The notes under the pieces are model-generated. The model saw only the letters and a program-made list of their open reading frames with translations, was not told the origin of the DNA and did not search any database. From Leishmania martiniquensis (lineage: Eukaryota; Euglenozoa; Kinetoplastea; Trypanosomatida; Trypanosomatidae): 64,000 nucleotides of DNA. The DNA is taken from the NCBI RefSeq assembly GCF_017916325.1, contig NC_090162.1, positions 589,001-653,000 of the forward strand, in the 5' to 3' direction. Positions within the stretch are counted from its first letter, which is position 1. The number at the start of each line of letters is the position of its first letter. Positions 40,717 through 50,242 of this stretch are shown here, piece after piece. Position numbers and translations under genes: made by a program.

Positions 40717-42454
40717 GGCCCGGGTGCGAGCATCAGGGGCGGACTGTGAAGGGCGGCAGATGGCAACGCCATCCCACTCTTGCGTGTGGCAGGCATCCGA
40801 GGGACGGCTGCAGTGACGCTTAGCGCGTGCCTGTGCGGGCTTGGCGCCACTTTGTGCGTCTTTCGGCCTCGGGTGAACGGATCGTGACACGTGTCCTCTC
40901 TCCCTTTGTCAACACCACTCCCTCCCCCTCATTTTTTTTTCGTCGCTCATCAGCCCCTCCTTTATCCCCTCCTCGTCGGCGCTTCTCAATTTTTGCGCCC
41001 GTGCCTTGCGGGCTTCACGTTTTGCTGGTGCAGATGGCGTAAGAGCTGCTTCGACATTGGGTGGGAGGAGAACAAGAGCGAGGGAGGGGGGCACAGGCGA
41101 GCGCTAAAGTGCATCGTGCACGTATGGGTGCAGCGAGGGAGAAGATCCGGCTTTGCGGATCCCACAACTGCTGCTCAGACCTCGCGTGTGCGTGTCACCT
41201 CACCCTCCCTCTCTTTGCTTTAGTGGCTGATTGGCTTTTCGTTGCCTGCCTCTCATAGCACCCGCGCGCACCCCTCCCCCTCCTCTTCCGTTCCTGCTAA
41301 GCTGCCATCACATGTTCGTCCGTCCTCGGTTAGTGGCGCAGAAACCTTCGCCGCTCTCTTCCCATTCATATGCACAGTAAACATGTACATAGTGAAAATG
41401 CTGTGGCTTCTCCGGATAATGTCCTAGCCCTCCCTCCCCCCTCTCGCTCTCCTGAGCATTTATCTTCTCTTCCTGTTGTGACCCACTGGTACTCTTCTTC
41501 GTGCTTGCCGAACAGCCCACCCGGTGGTGGCATCTCCCTCCTCCTCCTCCTCCCCCACCTCTGCCTTCCCTCGCGCGTATCCTCATTTCATCTCTAATGA
41601 TGTTGCCTTTCACCTCGCTCTCCCTGTCGCACCTTTGTCTCTCTTCTCCCCTCGAGCCGCATACGCTCTCCCTGTCCACCTGCGGGGAGGCGGACGTGAA
41701 CGAGCACGCACAGCAGGCACGGTCACAAAAAGCGAACATCCACAAGACCCGCTGCGGCTGCTCGCTCAGGGAAATAGGAGAGGTCGAGTCTCTCGCTGCT
41801 CAGCGTCCCTCTCCCTCCCCCCTGATCCTCCCTTACTCATGTACATCACACAACGCTGAAGACGCTGCTAGCGTTGGGAAGTAGACTCCATATTAACGTG
41901 CTCCCCCCCCTACATCTCCCCCACCCCCTCATTCCTGGGAAGGGGCGAGGGGGTGTTCTCGTGGAGCAGATTCGCAAGCGGCGACATGCGTGTGTATGTG
42001 TGTGTGCGTGCGTGCTTGCGCGCGCGGAGACGCGGCAGTGGCTCGGCACCCACCCGCTTCTCCTGTATGTGTAGGCGTGAGAGTCGCCCCTCACCCACGT
42101 CCCTGAGGCCCTTACGCACACATCCTTCATGCCTCACGGTGTCCCTTTTCATTTGCTGCTTCCACCGTCGGCGTCTCCTCCTCCTCCTCCTCCCATCACC
42201 ACCATCTGCGCGTGTGTGTGTGTGTACCTCTATCCCGCTGTCCCGCTCTCCATATGCGCCGTCTCCTCTCTCTCTCCCTCTCTGTGGAGCGGCTTACATT
42301 TTCAGCCCACTCAACCACACACCCGCGGTGTCAGAAGCGGCGCAGCTCTGTGCCAGGCGCCCTTCGATGCTTCGTGTCGAGTACTCTTAGCCTTTGCGTT
42401 TAGACTTCATCGTGTTAGGGAGGCATTACCCTTTGTCTCGCCTGTGCGCTTCAC
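40717..42454. other. Intergenic region
   Basis: No supported gene. C/T-rich tracts (41265-41290, 41425-41455, 41535-41575) and TG/CA-rich segments (41994-42014). The pyrimidine-rich acceptor region for the next gene is at 42430-42454. Confidence 0.6.
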
Positions 42455-42456
42455 AG
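42455..42456 (+). promoter_or_regulatory. Predicted spliced-leader acceptor AG for the 42484 gene
   Basis: Follows CCCTTTGTCTCGCCTGTGCG and lies 28 nt before ATG 42484. It is also downstream of the TTG that opens the longer frame, which supports the ATG as start. Confidence 0.5.
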
Positions 42457-42483
42457 GTTCACGGTCGGCCTCGGCCTCTGCTG

Positions 42484-44571
42484 ATGTCGGACGCCAATTG
42501 GGCACTGGAGGAGAATGGAGCGCGCATTGCGGAAGTGTCCCACGAGGCGGTGCACATTGCCAGTACCGCCTCCAACCTACTACAGCCCCGCGAGGACCAA
42601 CTTTGGATCACCGGAGACGCCCCGCAGCACGTGACAGTTTCCCTCTCTCCATCCCACCCGCCGCTGCAGTACGCCGGCTGGCACGTATGGCACGACTACC
42701 TTACGAATCCCCGCATGGTCGAAATTGCGTCTGGTGCGTCGCCAGGCACAGTGAGCACCCTCCTTGTGTGCCAGGCGCTACCCGGCGCTGGCACTCAGGT
42801 ATGGAGGCTTCCGAAAGCCATCCCGCAAGACCATCTGTACGTGCGCTTTCGTATCATGGACACGTTTGGTGCAGGCCCGACGTACATGAATAACATTGTG
42901 CTACTGGAGCATGACCCCGGTCCGAATTACAACGTGCACAGACAACAAATAGAAGCCGCTGCGACTGCGACAGAAGACTTCCCTTATCGCGACTCAGTTG
43001 CCCAGCACCCATCTGCTGCCGCAGCGTCACCCTACATGTCTCCTCTTGCATGCGCCTTTCGACCAACCGTTGCCGCAGGCGGGGCGGACTGCAGCCCTTT
43101 ACCGCGACGTGTCCCACCGGCGTCGGTGCTGCCTGGTGCCGTTCCCACCCCCACCGCGACCCCGCGCGGCCGCTGCTCGGCGGATGTTGGGGTGTACATT
43201 GGCTCAGGGCCCTCTGCGTCAGTGCACCGCGGTGATGGCACTCTCTCACCAGGAGGGGCGCGCAGCAGCAGGCGCATGAGCCAGCTGCTCCGTGATCTTG
43301 ACGAAGATATTAAGATGCTGAAGCCGATCAAAATCGTCAGCCCAGGAAAGAATATGCTCTTGAGCGCGCCACAGGATTCGCCCGCAAGGCTGCTGGGCAG
43401 CGAGTGCGAGGACGACGCGTCCGCAGCCCGGACAGACGGGGGCAGTCACGAAGTCCACGCAAATGGTAAGGGTGGTCATCGTGGCGAGACCGACTCGACC
43501 GAAGGACGTCATCACCGCCGGCATCACTGTCGCAGCAGCAGTAGTCGCCGCAGAAGCCGCGCTGACCGAGCAGGGCGTAGCCGCAACAGAAGATCTGCGC
43601 AGTCAAGCAGCAGCCAACCTCCTCAGCCAGCATCGATAAGCGGTACACCTATGACTTTGGCGGTCTGGCCGCCGCCTGGTGCACCGTCTCCAGCAGCAGA
43701 GCTCAGCGCTTTGCATGACGCGCGGCTAAGCGCGCTCGAGCAGACAGTTGCGGGGCTGAATGAGGCAGTGCAGCGCCAGTGCGACGATCTCGCTATGATT
43801 AGGCGTGTGCTGCTGCAGCAGGCGATGGAGCGTCGGAAGGAGGCAGAGCAGCGGAGCGAGGAAATGCGAAAGATGGGCGCTGTGGCCTCGGCGCCACCAA
43901 CGCCGCCGGCGCCACCGCCCGTTGCACCTCCGCCGACCGTGACCGCTGTCGCCGAGGCCCCTGCCTCACAGATAGCTGCACTAGATCAGCGTCTGACGCA
44001 CCGCAACATCTCAGTTGGCTTTCCCGAAGGCGCTCTACGCGCCTATGTCGAGTCGGTGCTGGAGCATAAGCTGCACAAGCACATGAAGAAGGTCGAAGAA
44101 AGGCTGCTGAAGCGACTGGACAATCAGCTGCACGATGTAATCAAAGTCCTCTCCGCCACAATCGAGGGGCGTCTGGGTGGTTTGGCACCGTCGACCGCAG
44201 CAGCGCAGCGGCGGACCGCGTCGTTGCACCGGTCTTTCTACACGGAGCGCGTGACGCCGACGCAAGCTGGTGGCCTGCCGACAGCCTCTTTTTCTACTGC
44301 GCGCGAAATGACTCGCGGCTCCGCCGACCTGGGCGGCCCCCGCATCGACATTAGCGATGTGGGCTCCTGTCCGAGTTCATTGAAAGGGAACTACTACCAT
44401 ATGCCGCTAACACGTCACGACACAAGCGGGAGGGCGCCGGCGACTGGCGCGGCTGCAGCAGCTACCGCAGCGCTTCCAGCCTCGTATACGACTCTGCGCA
44501 GCTCGCCGCACGCTTATCCCGTCGCAACAGAGGCGCCACCTGTCTCCTTCGCAAGGCGCAGTCTCTTTTGA
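42484..44571 (+). CDS. Protein with N-terminal beta-sandwich-like domain, RS-like patch and coiled coils
   Basis: 695 residues from ATG 42484. I do not recognise a named family. Residues about 1-145 form a compact, aromatic-rich unit (GWHVWHDYLTNPRMVEI, YVRFRIMDTFGAGPTYMNN) that resembles galactose-binding/discoidin-like beta-sandwich domains. These are found in several cytoskeletal and ciliary proteins, but this match is only by pattern. A 36-residue His/Arg/Ser-rich patch at about 342-378 looks like an RS domain. Coiled coils are predicted by eye at about 411-466 (LEQTVAGLNEAVQRQ onward) and 517-564, with a Pro-rich linker between. The C-terminal 130 residues are Ser/Thr/Ala-rich. There is no membrane segment. 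A cytoskeletal or basal-body role is possible but unproven. Confidence 0.82.
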   Translation: MSDANWALEENGARIAEVSHEAVHIASTASNLLQPREDQLWITGDAPQHVTVSLSPSHPPLQYAGWHVWHDYLTNPRMVEIASGASPGTVSTLLVCQALPGAGTQVWRLPKAIPQDHLYVRFRIMDTFGAGPTYMNNIVLLEHDPGPNYNVHRQQIEAAATATEDFPYRDSVAQHPSAAAASPYMSPLACAFRPTVAAGGADCSPLPRRVPPASVLPGAVPTPTATPRGRCSADVGVYIGSGPSASVHRGDGTLSPGGARSSRRMSQLLRDLDEDIKMLKPIKIVSPGKNMLLSAPQDSPARLLGSECEDDASAARTDGGSHEVHANGKGGHRGETDSTEGRHHRRHHCRSSSSRRRSRADRAGRSRNRRSAQSSSSQPPQPASISGTPMTLAVWPPPGAPSPAAELSALHDARLSALEQTVAGLNEAVQRQCDDLAMIRRVLLQQAMERRKEAEQRSEEMRKMGAVASAPPTPPAPPPVAPPPTVTAVAEAPASQIAALDQRLTHRNISVGFPEGALRAYVESVLEHKLHKHMKKVEERLLKRLDNQLHDVIKVLSATIEGRLGGLAPSTAAAQRRTASLHRSFYTERVTPTQAGGLPTASFSTAREMTRGSADLGGPRIDISDVGSCPSSLKGNYYHMPLTRHDTSGRAPATGAAAAATAALPASYTTLRSSPHAYPVATEAPPVSFARRSLF

Positions 44572-46358
44572 GGTGCGTAAGAAGAGTTCGTAGGCGTCGC
44601 CCTTGCCCTCTCTTTCCTTCCTACGGCTACCCCTTCAACGACACGTGGGCGGATGTCGGCTCACACGACGACAACGATAGATGTGCCACTTCGACTGCGC
44701 TTTCCTTCTCTTCTTTTTTCTCTTGGGTGCTGACTTTGTCTGTTTGTGTGTGTGCGTGCGCGTGTTGGGTGGCGGCGGCGGCGGGAGAAGAGAGAAAGAG
44801 ACCGCATACACGTTCAGAGGAGACCTTTGCGCCATTGCCATTTTTCTGTTCTTGGCTGTGTGTGTGTGCGCGCCTTGTCGCTGAGCGGTGAGTTTTCTCT
44901 CTCTCGATCGCTCGCTCTTCTTTGGTCTCCTCATCTTACCTCTGTGTGCGTGTGCGTGTCAGTGCGCCGTCGTGCGCGCGACCCCCCTCCCTCTCCCCCC
45001 TCTTACCGATTTCACTGTCTTCCTTTGAAGGCATGTAGACCTCCGCCGCGCGTGATGGGCTTTGTCCCTTCGTTGCGGTTGCACTTTCCTAATCACAAAC
45101 CCATTACCATTTCTCCTTCGCCAACGACGTTTTCGTCCGCACCTCTCCCTCCTCCTGCCTGTTTGCCTACATTATACTCCGTGTCCCTCTCGTCGTCCTC
45201 TCTCCCCCTCTCTTGTACATCGCCTTCTTCGTCATCACTGTTATGGCTTGCAGCCATCCCCTCTGTGTTTCGCTCTGGTTAGACAACTTCACCATGTACA
45301 TGTGCGGCACGTGCACACATACACACACAAGCACACGTCTTGCCTTTCTCTCGTCCACCTCACCCTCCCCTGTTCTCTCATCTTGGGAACTGCCAAGCGA
45401 CCTGGGGAAGGCAAGAGGAGGTCGAAGGAGACGTCTATCATCCCTGCGAAATTTTGCGCGCGCACCAGACACTTAGAGGGAAAAAACAGAGCAAGAGCAC
45501 GCCACTCTGCGTTACTACCTAATGCTTGCGTGGGAACGTGCATGATCAGTGTTGTGTTACGCCCTCGCTCGAGGAAGCAGGGGCTGGTAGGTAGCACTCG
45601 CCCTCCGAAAAAAACCGTTCCCTGCCCCCACTCGGGGAAAGCCGGCTCGGAGAGAGACATGCGAGTGCGCGTGCGCGCATGAACAGGAGGGGAACTATGG
45701 CAAGAGTGCCTTTGCGCCTTCGAGTGGCATCGAGCGACTCCGCTACGACCACAGCCGCACACACACAACACACCGATGCATTGCAATCACTGGCCAGGAT
45801 GTGTCCCCCCTCCTCTTATGGTTCGACACGCACTTCTGCAGTTGGTGACAGCTGCGCTCCCCTACTCGTCCTCACCGCCTCTGCCTCCCGGCCTTTCTCT
45901 CTTTTTGTGCCTGTCTCTGTGTCCGGTAAACCGAGCACATCCCTCACCGCAACACCGCTGAGCACACTTGTCTCGTGAGCCCTGTCTCGGTGCACTGCGC
46001 CCGCAGCCCACACTCGACCCCGAACGCCCTCAACGTGACACTCCCTACCTCACCTTCACACGCAGCAAAGAAGTGAAAGTACCCGCGCATACGTCATCCC
46101 ACTACGAGCTTAAGAGGGATCGGCTCTGCGGCGCGCTCAGCTCTCGCGCTTGCAAAAAATTAAAAAGAGAGAGGGAGAGCAACGGTAGAGGGCGATCACG
46201 TCTCGCTCACCCTTCTCCCCTGCGTCCCCGTTGGACTGAAGTGGTCTGTTGCGTAGAAGCCGTTAGGTGCAACTCCCGCAGGTCGAGGGAGAGGGGCTCT
46301 TCGCCAGAGGAAAGGAGCGGAGCACGCAGGCGGAGCAACAACAACGGGCTCGCAAGCT
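44572..46358. other. Intergenic region
   Basis: No supported gene. C/T-rich tracts (44985-45005, 45120-45220), TG/GT-rich stretches (44748-44765) and CA repeats. Likely acceptor AG at 46240-46241 after CTCACCCTTCTCCCCTGCGT, 118 nt before ATG 46359. Confidence 0.6.
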
Positions 46359-46832
46359 ATGCAGGCTCGTAGGAATAGCATGATGCGCCGTGTGGCGCGT
46401 CGGTACGCGCGTGTGCCTGGTGAGCACGGTGATGCGAGTGTGCCTGCCTTCTACCCCATCGCCATCAACCCCGGCTGGTGGGGGCAGCCCTTTGCAAAGG
46501 TGAAGGACGGAAAGAGTCAGATCCTCTTTGCCTTTGGCGTCATCTTCCCCGTTGCCTTCTACTGGACGTTCGACGTCACGATAGGCCAGCGCACGCGCAT
46601 CGCTCAAGTCGGCAAACGGGCGATGGCCTCCAACTTTCTTTTTAGGCAGCTGGACCTCGATGACCCTGATCACGCCATCAAGTACGAGCAGCTTCAACAG
46701 GAGGTGGCAGAGAACAAATTGAATGTTCGCTGGGGCGGCACGAACTTCCTGGCTAGTTACCTTTGGGAGCCCGGAGACCCAGAGCCAGACGTCCGTCGCA
46801 AGGAGGCACCTGCGCATCATGGTCATCACTAG
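46359..46832 (+). CDS. Probable mitochondrial single-pass membrane protein (157 aa)
   Basis: 157 residues from ATG 46359. A second ATG at 46380 is also possible. The first 20 residues have six or seven Arg, no acidic residue and several Met/Ala, typical of a mitochondrial import sequence. One hydrophobic segment lies at about 53-72 (SQILFAFGVIFPVAFYW). The C-terminal 80 residues are soluble and charged, with LDLDDPDHAIKYEQLQQEV. Size and layout are like accessory subunits of respiratory complexes, but I cannot name a family. Codon use is like neighbouring genes. Interpretation as an inner-membrane protein is inference. Confidence 0.78.
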   Translation: MQARRNSMMRRVARRYARVPGEHGDASVPAFYPIAINPGWWGQPFAKVKDGKSQILFAFGVIFPVAFYWTFDVTIGQRTRIAQVGKRAMASNFLFRQLDLDDPDHAIKYEQLQQEVAENKLNVRWGGTNFLASYLWEPGDPEPDVRRKEAPAHHGHH

Positions 46833-48122
46833 CGAAGCTCCCAGTGAGACGTGGGGCCTGAGCGAAGCACTGCAGGTCGTCATCCTGGGCTGGCTGCTCA
46901 AGGGCAAAGCGGCCTCGGTGCTCCCAATGAAAAAAATAGAGTGTGTGCGTATGCGTATGTGCTTGCGACTGGGCTGTGAGTCGGTGCGCGCCCGGCATTG
47001 CATTTTAACGTGCCACGGTCGTGGGTCTTTCAAGACGTAGGAAGGAGGAGTCAGCGACGCGGGGAGCGCCACAGGAGAACGGGTCATTTATACCGGTTGC
47101 GTGTCTCCACTGCCACCGCCACTGTCTCGAAAGCAGCAGCAGCAGTGGAGGGGCAGGCGGCAAAGGCAGCAGTTGGCACTTGCTGCCTTCCCTGTTCTGT
47201 TCTCTGCGTAACAGTGCACCTATCGTATCCGCCCCTTTTCAAGTTGTGCAACGGAAGTGGTTCGGGCGCGCACGCACCCCGGCTCCCGATTGTCGGACTC
47301 TCCCCACTTCCCCCCCCCAACGCCTGCTTATCTCATGCGTCCTCCCGCTTGATCGACGTGTATGTCATCTATTTATCCGCTTCTCTTACGCTGTTTCGGA
47401 GCCTGACAAGATGTATGGCGCCTTTGTGCCGGCAGTCGTCGGCGTCACTCCGCCCCATTTGTAGCGTTACTCCGCAGTCACCGTCTTTACCGCAGACGAG
47501 AGCGCAACGAGCAGCGCACGACAAAAAAAGTCACCCGCGTCTACAGTCTCCCCGCTCTCCTCTTCTCTCGCCCTCTCTCGTTGCTTCACGCGCCGCTACG
47601 TCGCTCATCAGCGCGCGAGTTTCGCGCATGCGCACGGGCGAAAACAAAAGAGAGCGACGGAAAAAAATTTTGCTCCTCGTCTTCAGCCACGCTTTTGCTC
47701 TGCCCGCGAAGACGCTGCCGCGCTTTTGGCTCGTCAGCGTTGAGGGGGTCCCTGTGTCACAAGTGCGAGATCAGCCAAGAGACGACTTCCGGTCAGTCTT
47801 GGAAGAAGCGCTTCAGTGTTGCTGCGCTTCCCTCTCATTATAGTTCCACTCCGGCACATCTCACCCTCTCTTGTCTCTCTCTCTCTCAGCACCTTTTGTG
47901 TTCGATTCTCGGCCAGTCATTGGCCGAATCGTTGGGCGCACCTCCCCCTTCCCCATGCACAGGCCTTATTGGTGTGAACAGACGCGGGTTGTGCTCGGAG
48001 GAATCGCGCAACCCAACGCCCATCCAATCAAAGCTGCCACGCCTCTCTCTCCACGTGAGTGCTCTTCTCCAACGACAGCCCTGTGACCAGCGCACTCTCA
48101 TTCTCTCACCGTGCCTCTCCTA
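46833..48122. other. Intergenic region
   Basis: No supported gene. C-run at 47310-47319, T/C-rich tracts at 47560-47585 and 47862-47890. The longer frame of the next gene begins with GTG at 48111 and is not used. Confidence 0.55.
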
Positions 48123-49535
48123 ATGCGGATCGAATGCATAGAGAACATATCGGTGTGCGTCGCTCTCACGTATTGGGCGGCATCGATTGTTGTACTGCTG
48201 CTGCGCCTCTTCTGCGCTGAGTTCACTGACCTCTCGGCGTATGGCGCGCGTACCGCCCCTGCTACCGTCACTCCAGATGTCCGCGGTGCCAGCCGCCAAC
48301 GAGATGGAGAGGGCTCTTTGGCTGCGTCGGCAGCTCCCCTGGCTCGCTGCTGCATGACACCGGTTCACTTGTTGGCATCTTCGTCGCTGGGGACGCGGCG
48401 CGTCACTCGCAAGCAGTGTTTCACCGCCTTTTACATCATTGGCCTCGCCACAAGTGCGTCCCTCTTGGGGATGCGCTGGATCGACCACCGCTGCGACGTC
48501 GCCTCCGTCCCGCCCTCTCTGGCTGCCGCGTCATCGCTGGTGCCGTCTCCCTCGCTCACACGCGTGCCACTTCTGCTCTTCACTCTTCACTGCGCAGTGC
48601 GCCTCACCGAGACGCGTCTTGTGCAGCGCTTCCGCGAGCGTGACACCGTGACTCTCTTTGCGGCCGTGGCAGGCAGCACGTTTTACGTCATGGCGGCCAT
48701 TTCGAGCGCCGCGCCGAGCTACACCCGCGTCCCGTGTGCGTTTCACTGGCTGAACCGGTTAGTGTTGGTGAGGTGTGTCTTCTGCGTCGCTGCTGCGGCG
48801 CACCTGTCGCTGCAGGTCATTCAGGTCACCGTGCATACGATACTGGCGCGACTGCGACAACGTCCCTCGTGCGCGGTATTCTCTACAAAAGCAGCAGATG
48901 AGTTTGCCTGGGAGGAGGGTCTGTGGAGGCGTGTGCAGGCGCGGCTGGCAGCTTCTCGCCCCTCCCGAAGCGAGCCCCCAGACGCTCTGCATGCGCCACC
49001 GGAACTGCACGGTGCGTGGCGCCGGTACCGCTATCCGTATTCCTGGAATGTGTGCTTTCGGGTGGCACTCGACCCACACTATACCTGTGAAGTCGCTATG
49101 TACGCGGTCAACACGGCCCTCATGCTCCTGTGCGTACTCCCCGATGCCGCGTCACCCGCCATCGGCGTAATCGCTGGCGCAGAGGGAAGCGTGGGGGGTC
49201 GTCTCCCGAGGGACGAGCCATGGTGGTCGGGTATTGCGTGTGCCCGCGTCCTGTGGTTGCCAGTGCTGTCCAGCGTTGGTGTGACAATGTTCACCGCCGC
49301 CAACCTCAGCATCACCTCTGCCGGGCACCGACGCTTTTGGAGGGCGACCAATGCTACCCGTCGTCTCGTTGCCGATGTGGTTCGAACGATACTTGATGAG
49401 GAGCAGTCCAAAGCACACGGCAATGGCGGAGACCGAGTCCCGACAGAGGTGCTCCGTGCCGCGGAAGATATGCTACGCGAGGCACTCGTGGAGGAGGTGG
49501 TGCCCAGGTGGAACATGTTCCCTCTCGTATGGTAA
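48123..49535 (+). CDS. Polyprenol reductase-like membrane protein (SRD5A3/DFG10 family)
   Basis: 470 residues from ATG 48123. SRD5A3-type enzymes work in the ER membrane with NADPH and saturate the alpha unit of polyprenol, supplying dolichol for N-glycosylation and GPI anchors. About six hydrophobic segments are visible, the first at 8-27 (CVALTYWAASIVVLLLRLF). LHCAVRLTETRLVQRF at about 154-169 fits the family RR-x-x-E pattern. PYSWNVCFRVALDPHYTCEVAMY near 303-327 fits the family PHY-x-x-E segment (His319, Tyr320, Glu323). The C-terminal AGHRRFWRATNATRRL and final FPLVW match only loosely where the family has H-x-WY and a Pro-rich end. It is longer than human SRD5A3 (about 318) because of loops near 40-90 and 250-300. 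It could be a divergent paralogue, not the main dolichol enzyme. Confidence 0.8.
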   Translation: MRIECIENISVCVALTYWAASIVVLLLRLFCAEFTDLSAYGARTAPATVTPDVRGASRQRDGEGSLAASAAPLARCCMTPVHLLASSSLGTRRVTRKQCFTAFYIIGLATSASLLGMRWIDHRCDVASVPPSLAAASSLVPSPSLTRVPLLLFTLHCAVRLTETRLVQRFRERDTVTLFAAVAGSTFYVMAAISSAAPSYTRVPCAFHWLNRLVLVRCVFCVAAAAHLSLQVIQVTVHTILARLRQRPSCAVFSTKAADEFAWEEGLWRRVQARLAASRPSRSEPPDALHAPPELHGAWRRYRYPYSWNVCFRVALDPHYTCEVAMYAVNTALMLLCVLPDAASPAIGVIAGAEGSVGGRLPRDEPWWSGIACARVLWLPVLSSVGVTMFTAANLSITSAGHRRFWRATNATRRLVADVVRTILDEEQSKAHGNGGDRVPTEVLRAAEDMLREALVEEVVPRWNMFPLVW

Positions 49536-50242
49536 TCGGGCGGGTCGGTGGCTACTGCACGGCCGCCAGTCCCCCCTCCCCCTCCGCCCTCGTGCTTGCG
49601 CCGCTACGTGCTGGACTCCTTCAACGGGACTCTCTCGCTTTCAGCTGTTCACACATGCACACGAAAGAAAAAGTATCTTGGTCGCCGTTACAAGGATGGG
49701 GGCGAAGAAGTAGCGGAGGCATTGCCACAACGGCGACGTCACTGCAAGCTGTGCTGGTCCAAAGAGGTCCATCGCGACTGACACGTGCGCATGCATGCCC
49801 ACGCGCTTACACAAAGAGAAAAACTAGCGAGGGACGATACGACTGCGGTGCGCAGCCGACATTTGGAATGATCGTGCAAGTCTGCGCGTGAGCATCTCTC
49901 GTTGTGAGGGTGTCGCCGCCTCGTGTAAGGGTGTCTGCATGCAATGCTCCTCAGTAACCACATGGAGGCGCGCACATCCCCCCTTACTGCTCGACCCACG
50001 ACTGCCTCGCTCATTTCCTTCTCTCGGACCGCATTGGAGTTTTGTTGATAGACACACGCGCGCATGTTTGCTGCCTCGGATACGATGAGCACCAAAGCGA
50101 GCCGCGGGACGCACCATTGATTTTTGCTACTCAGCACACGACACACCAAAGAGACGGCAGCAGCGCGTAGCAGCCGCTGCGTGCTCGCCTTAGAGTCACT
50201 AATCACTCTTACTGCTCTTACCCTCGTCGGTGCTGCTGCATC
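49536..50242. other. Intergenic region
   Basis: 707 bp, no supported gene. Short and less C/T-rich than others. Pyrimidine-rich run at 50199-50224 precedes the next ATG. Confidence 0.6.
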
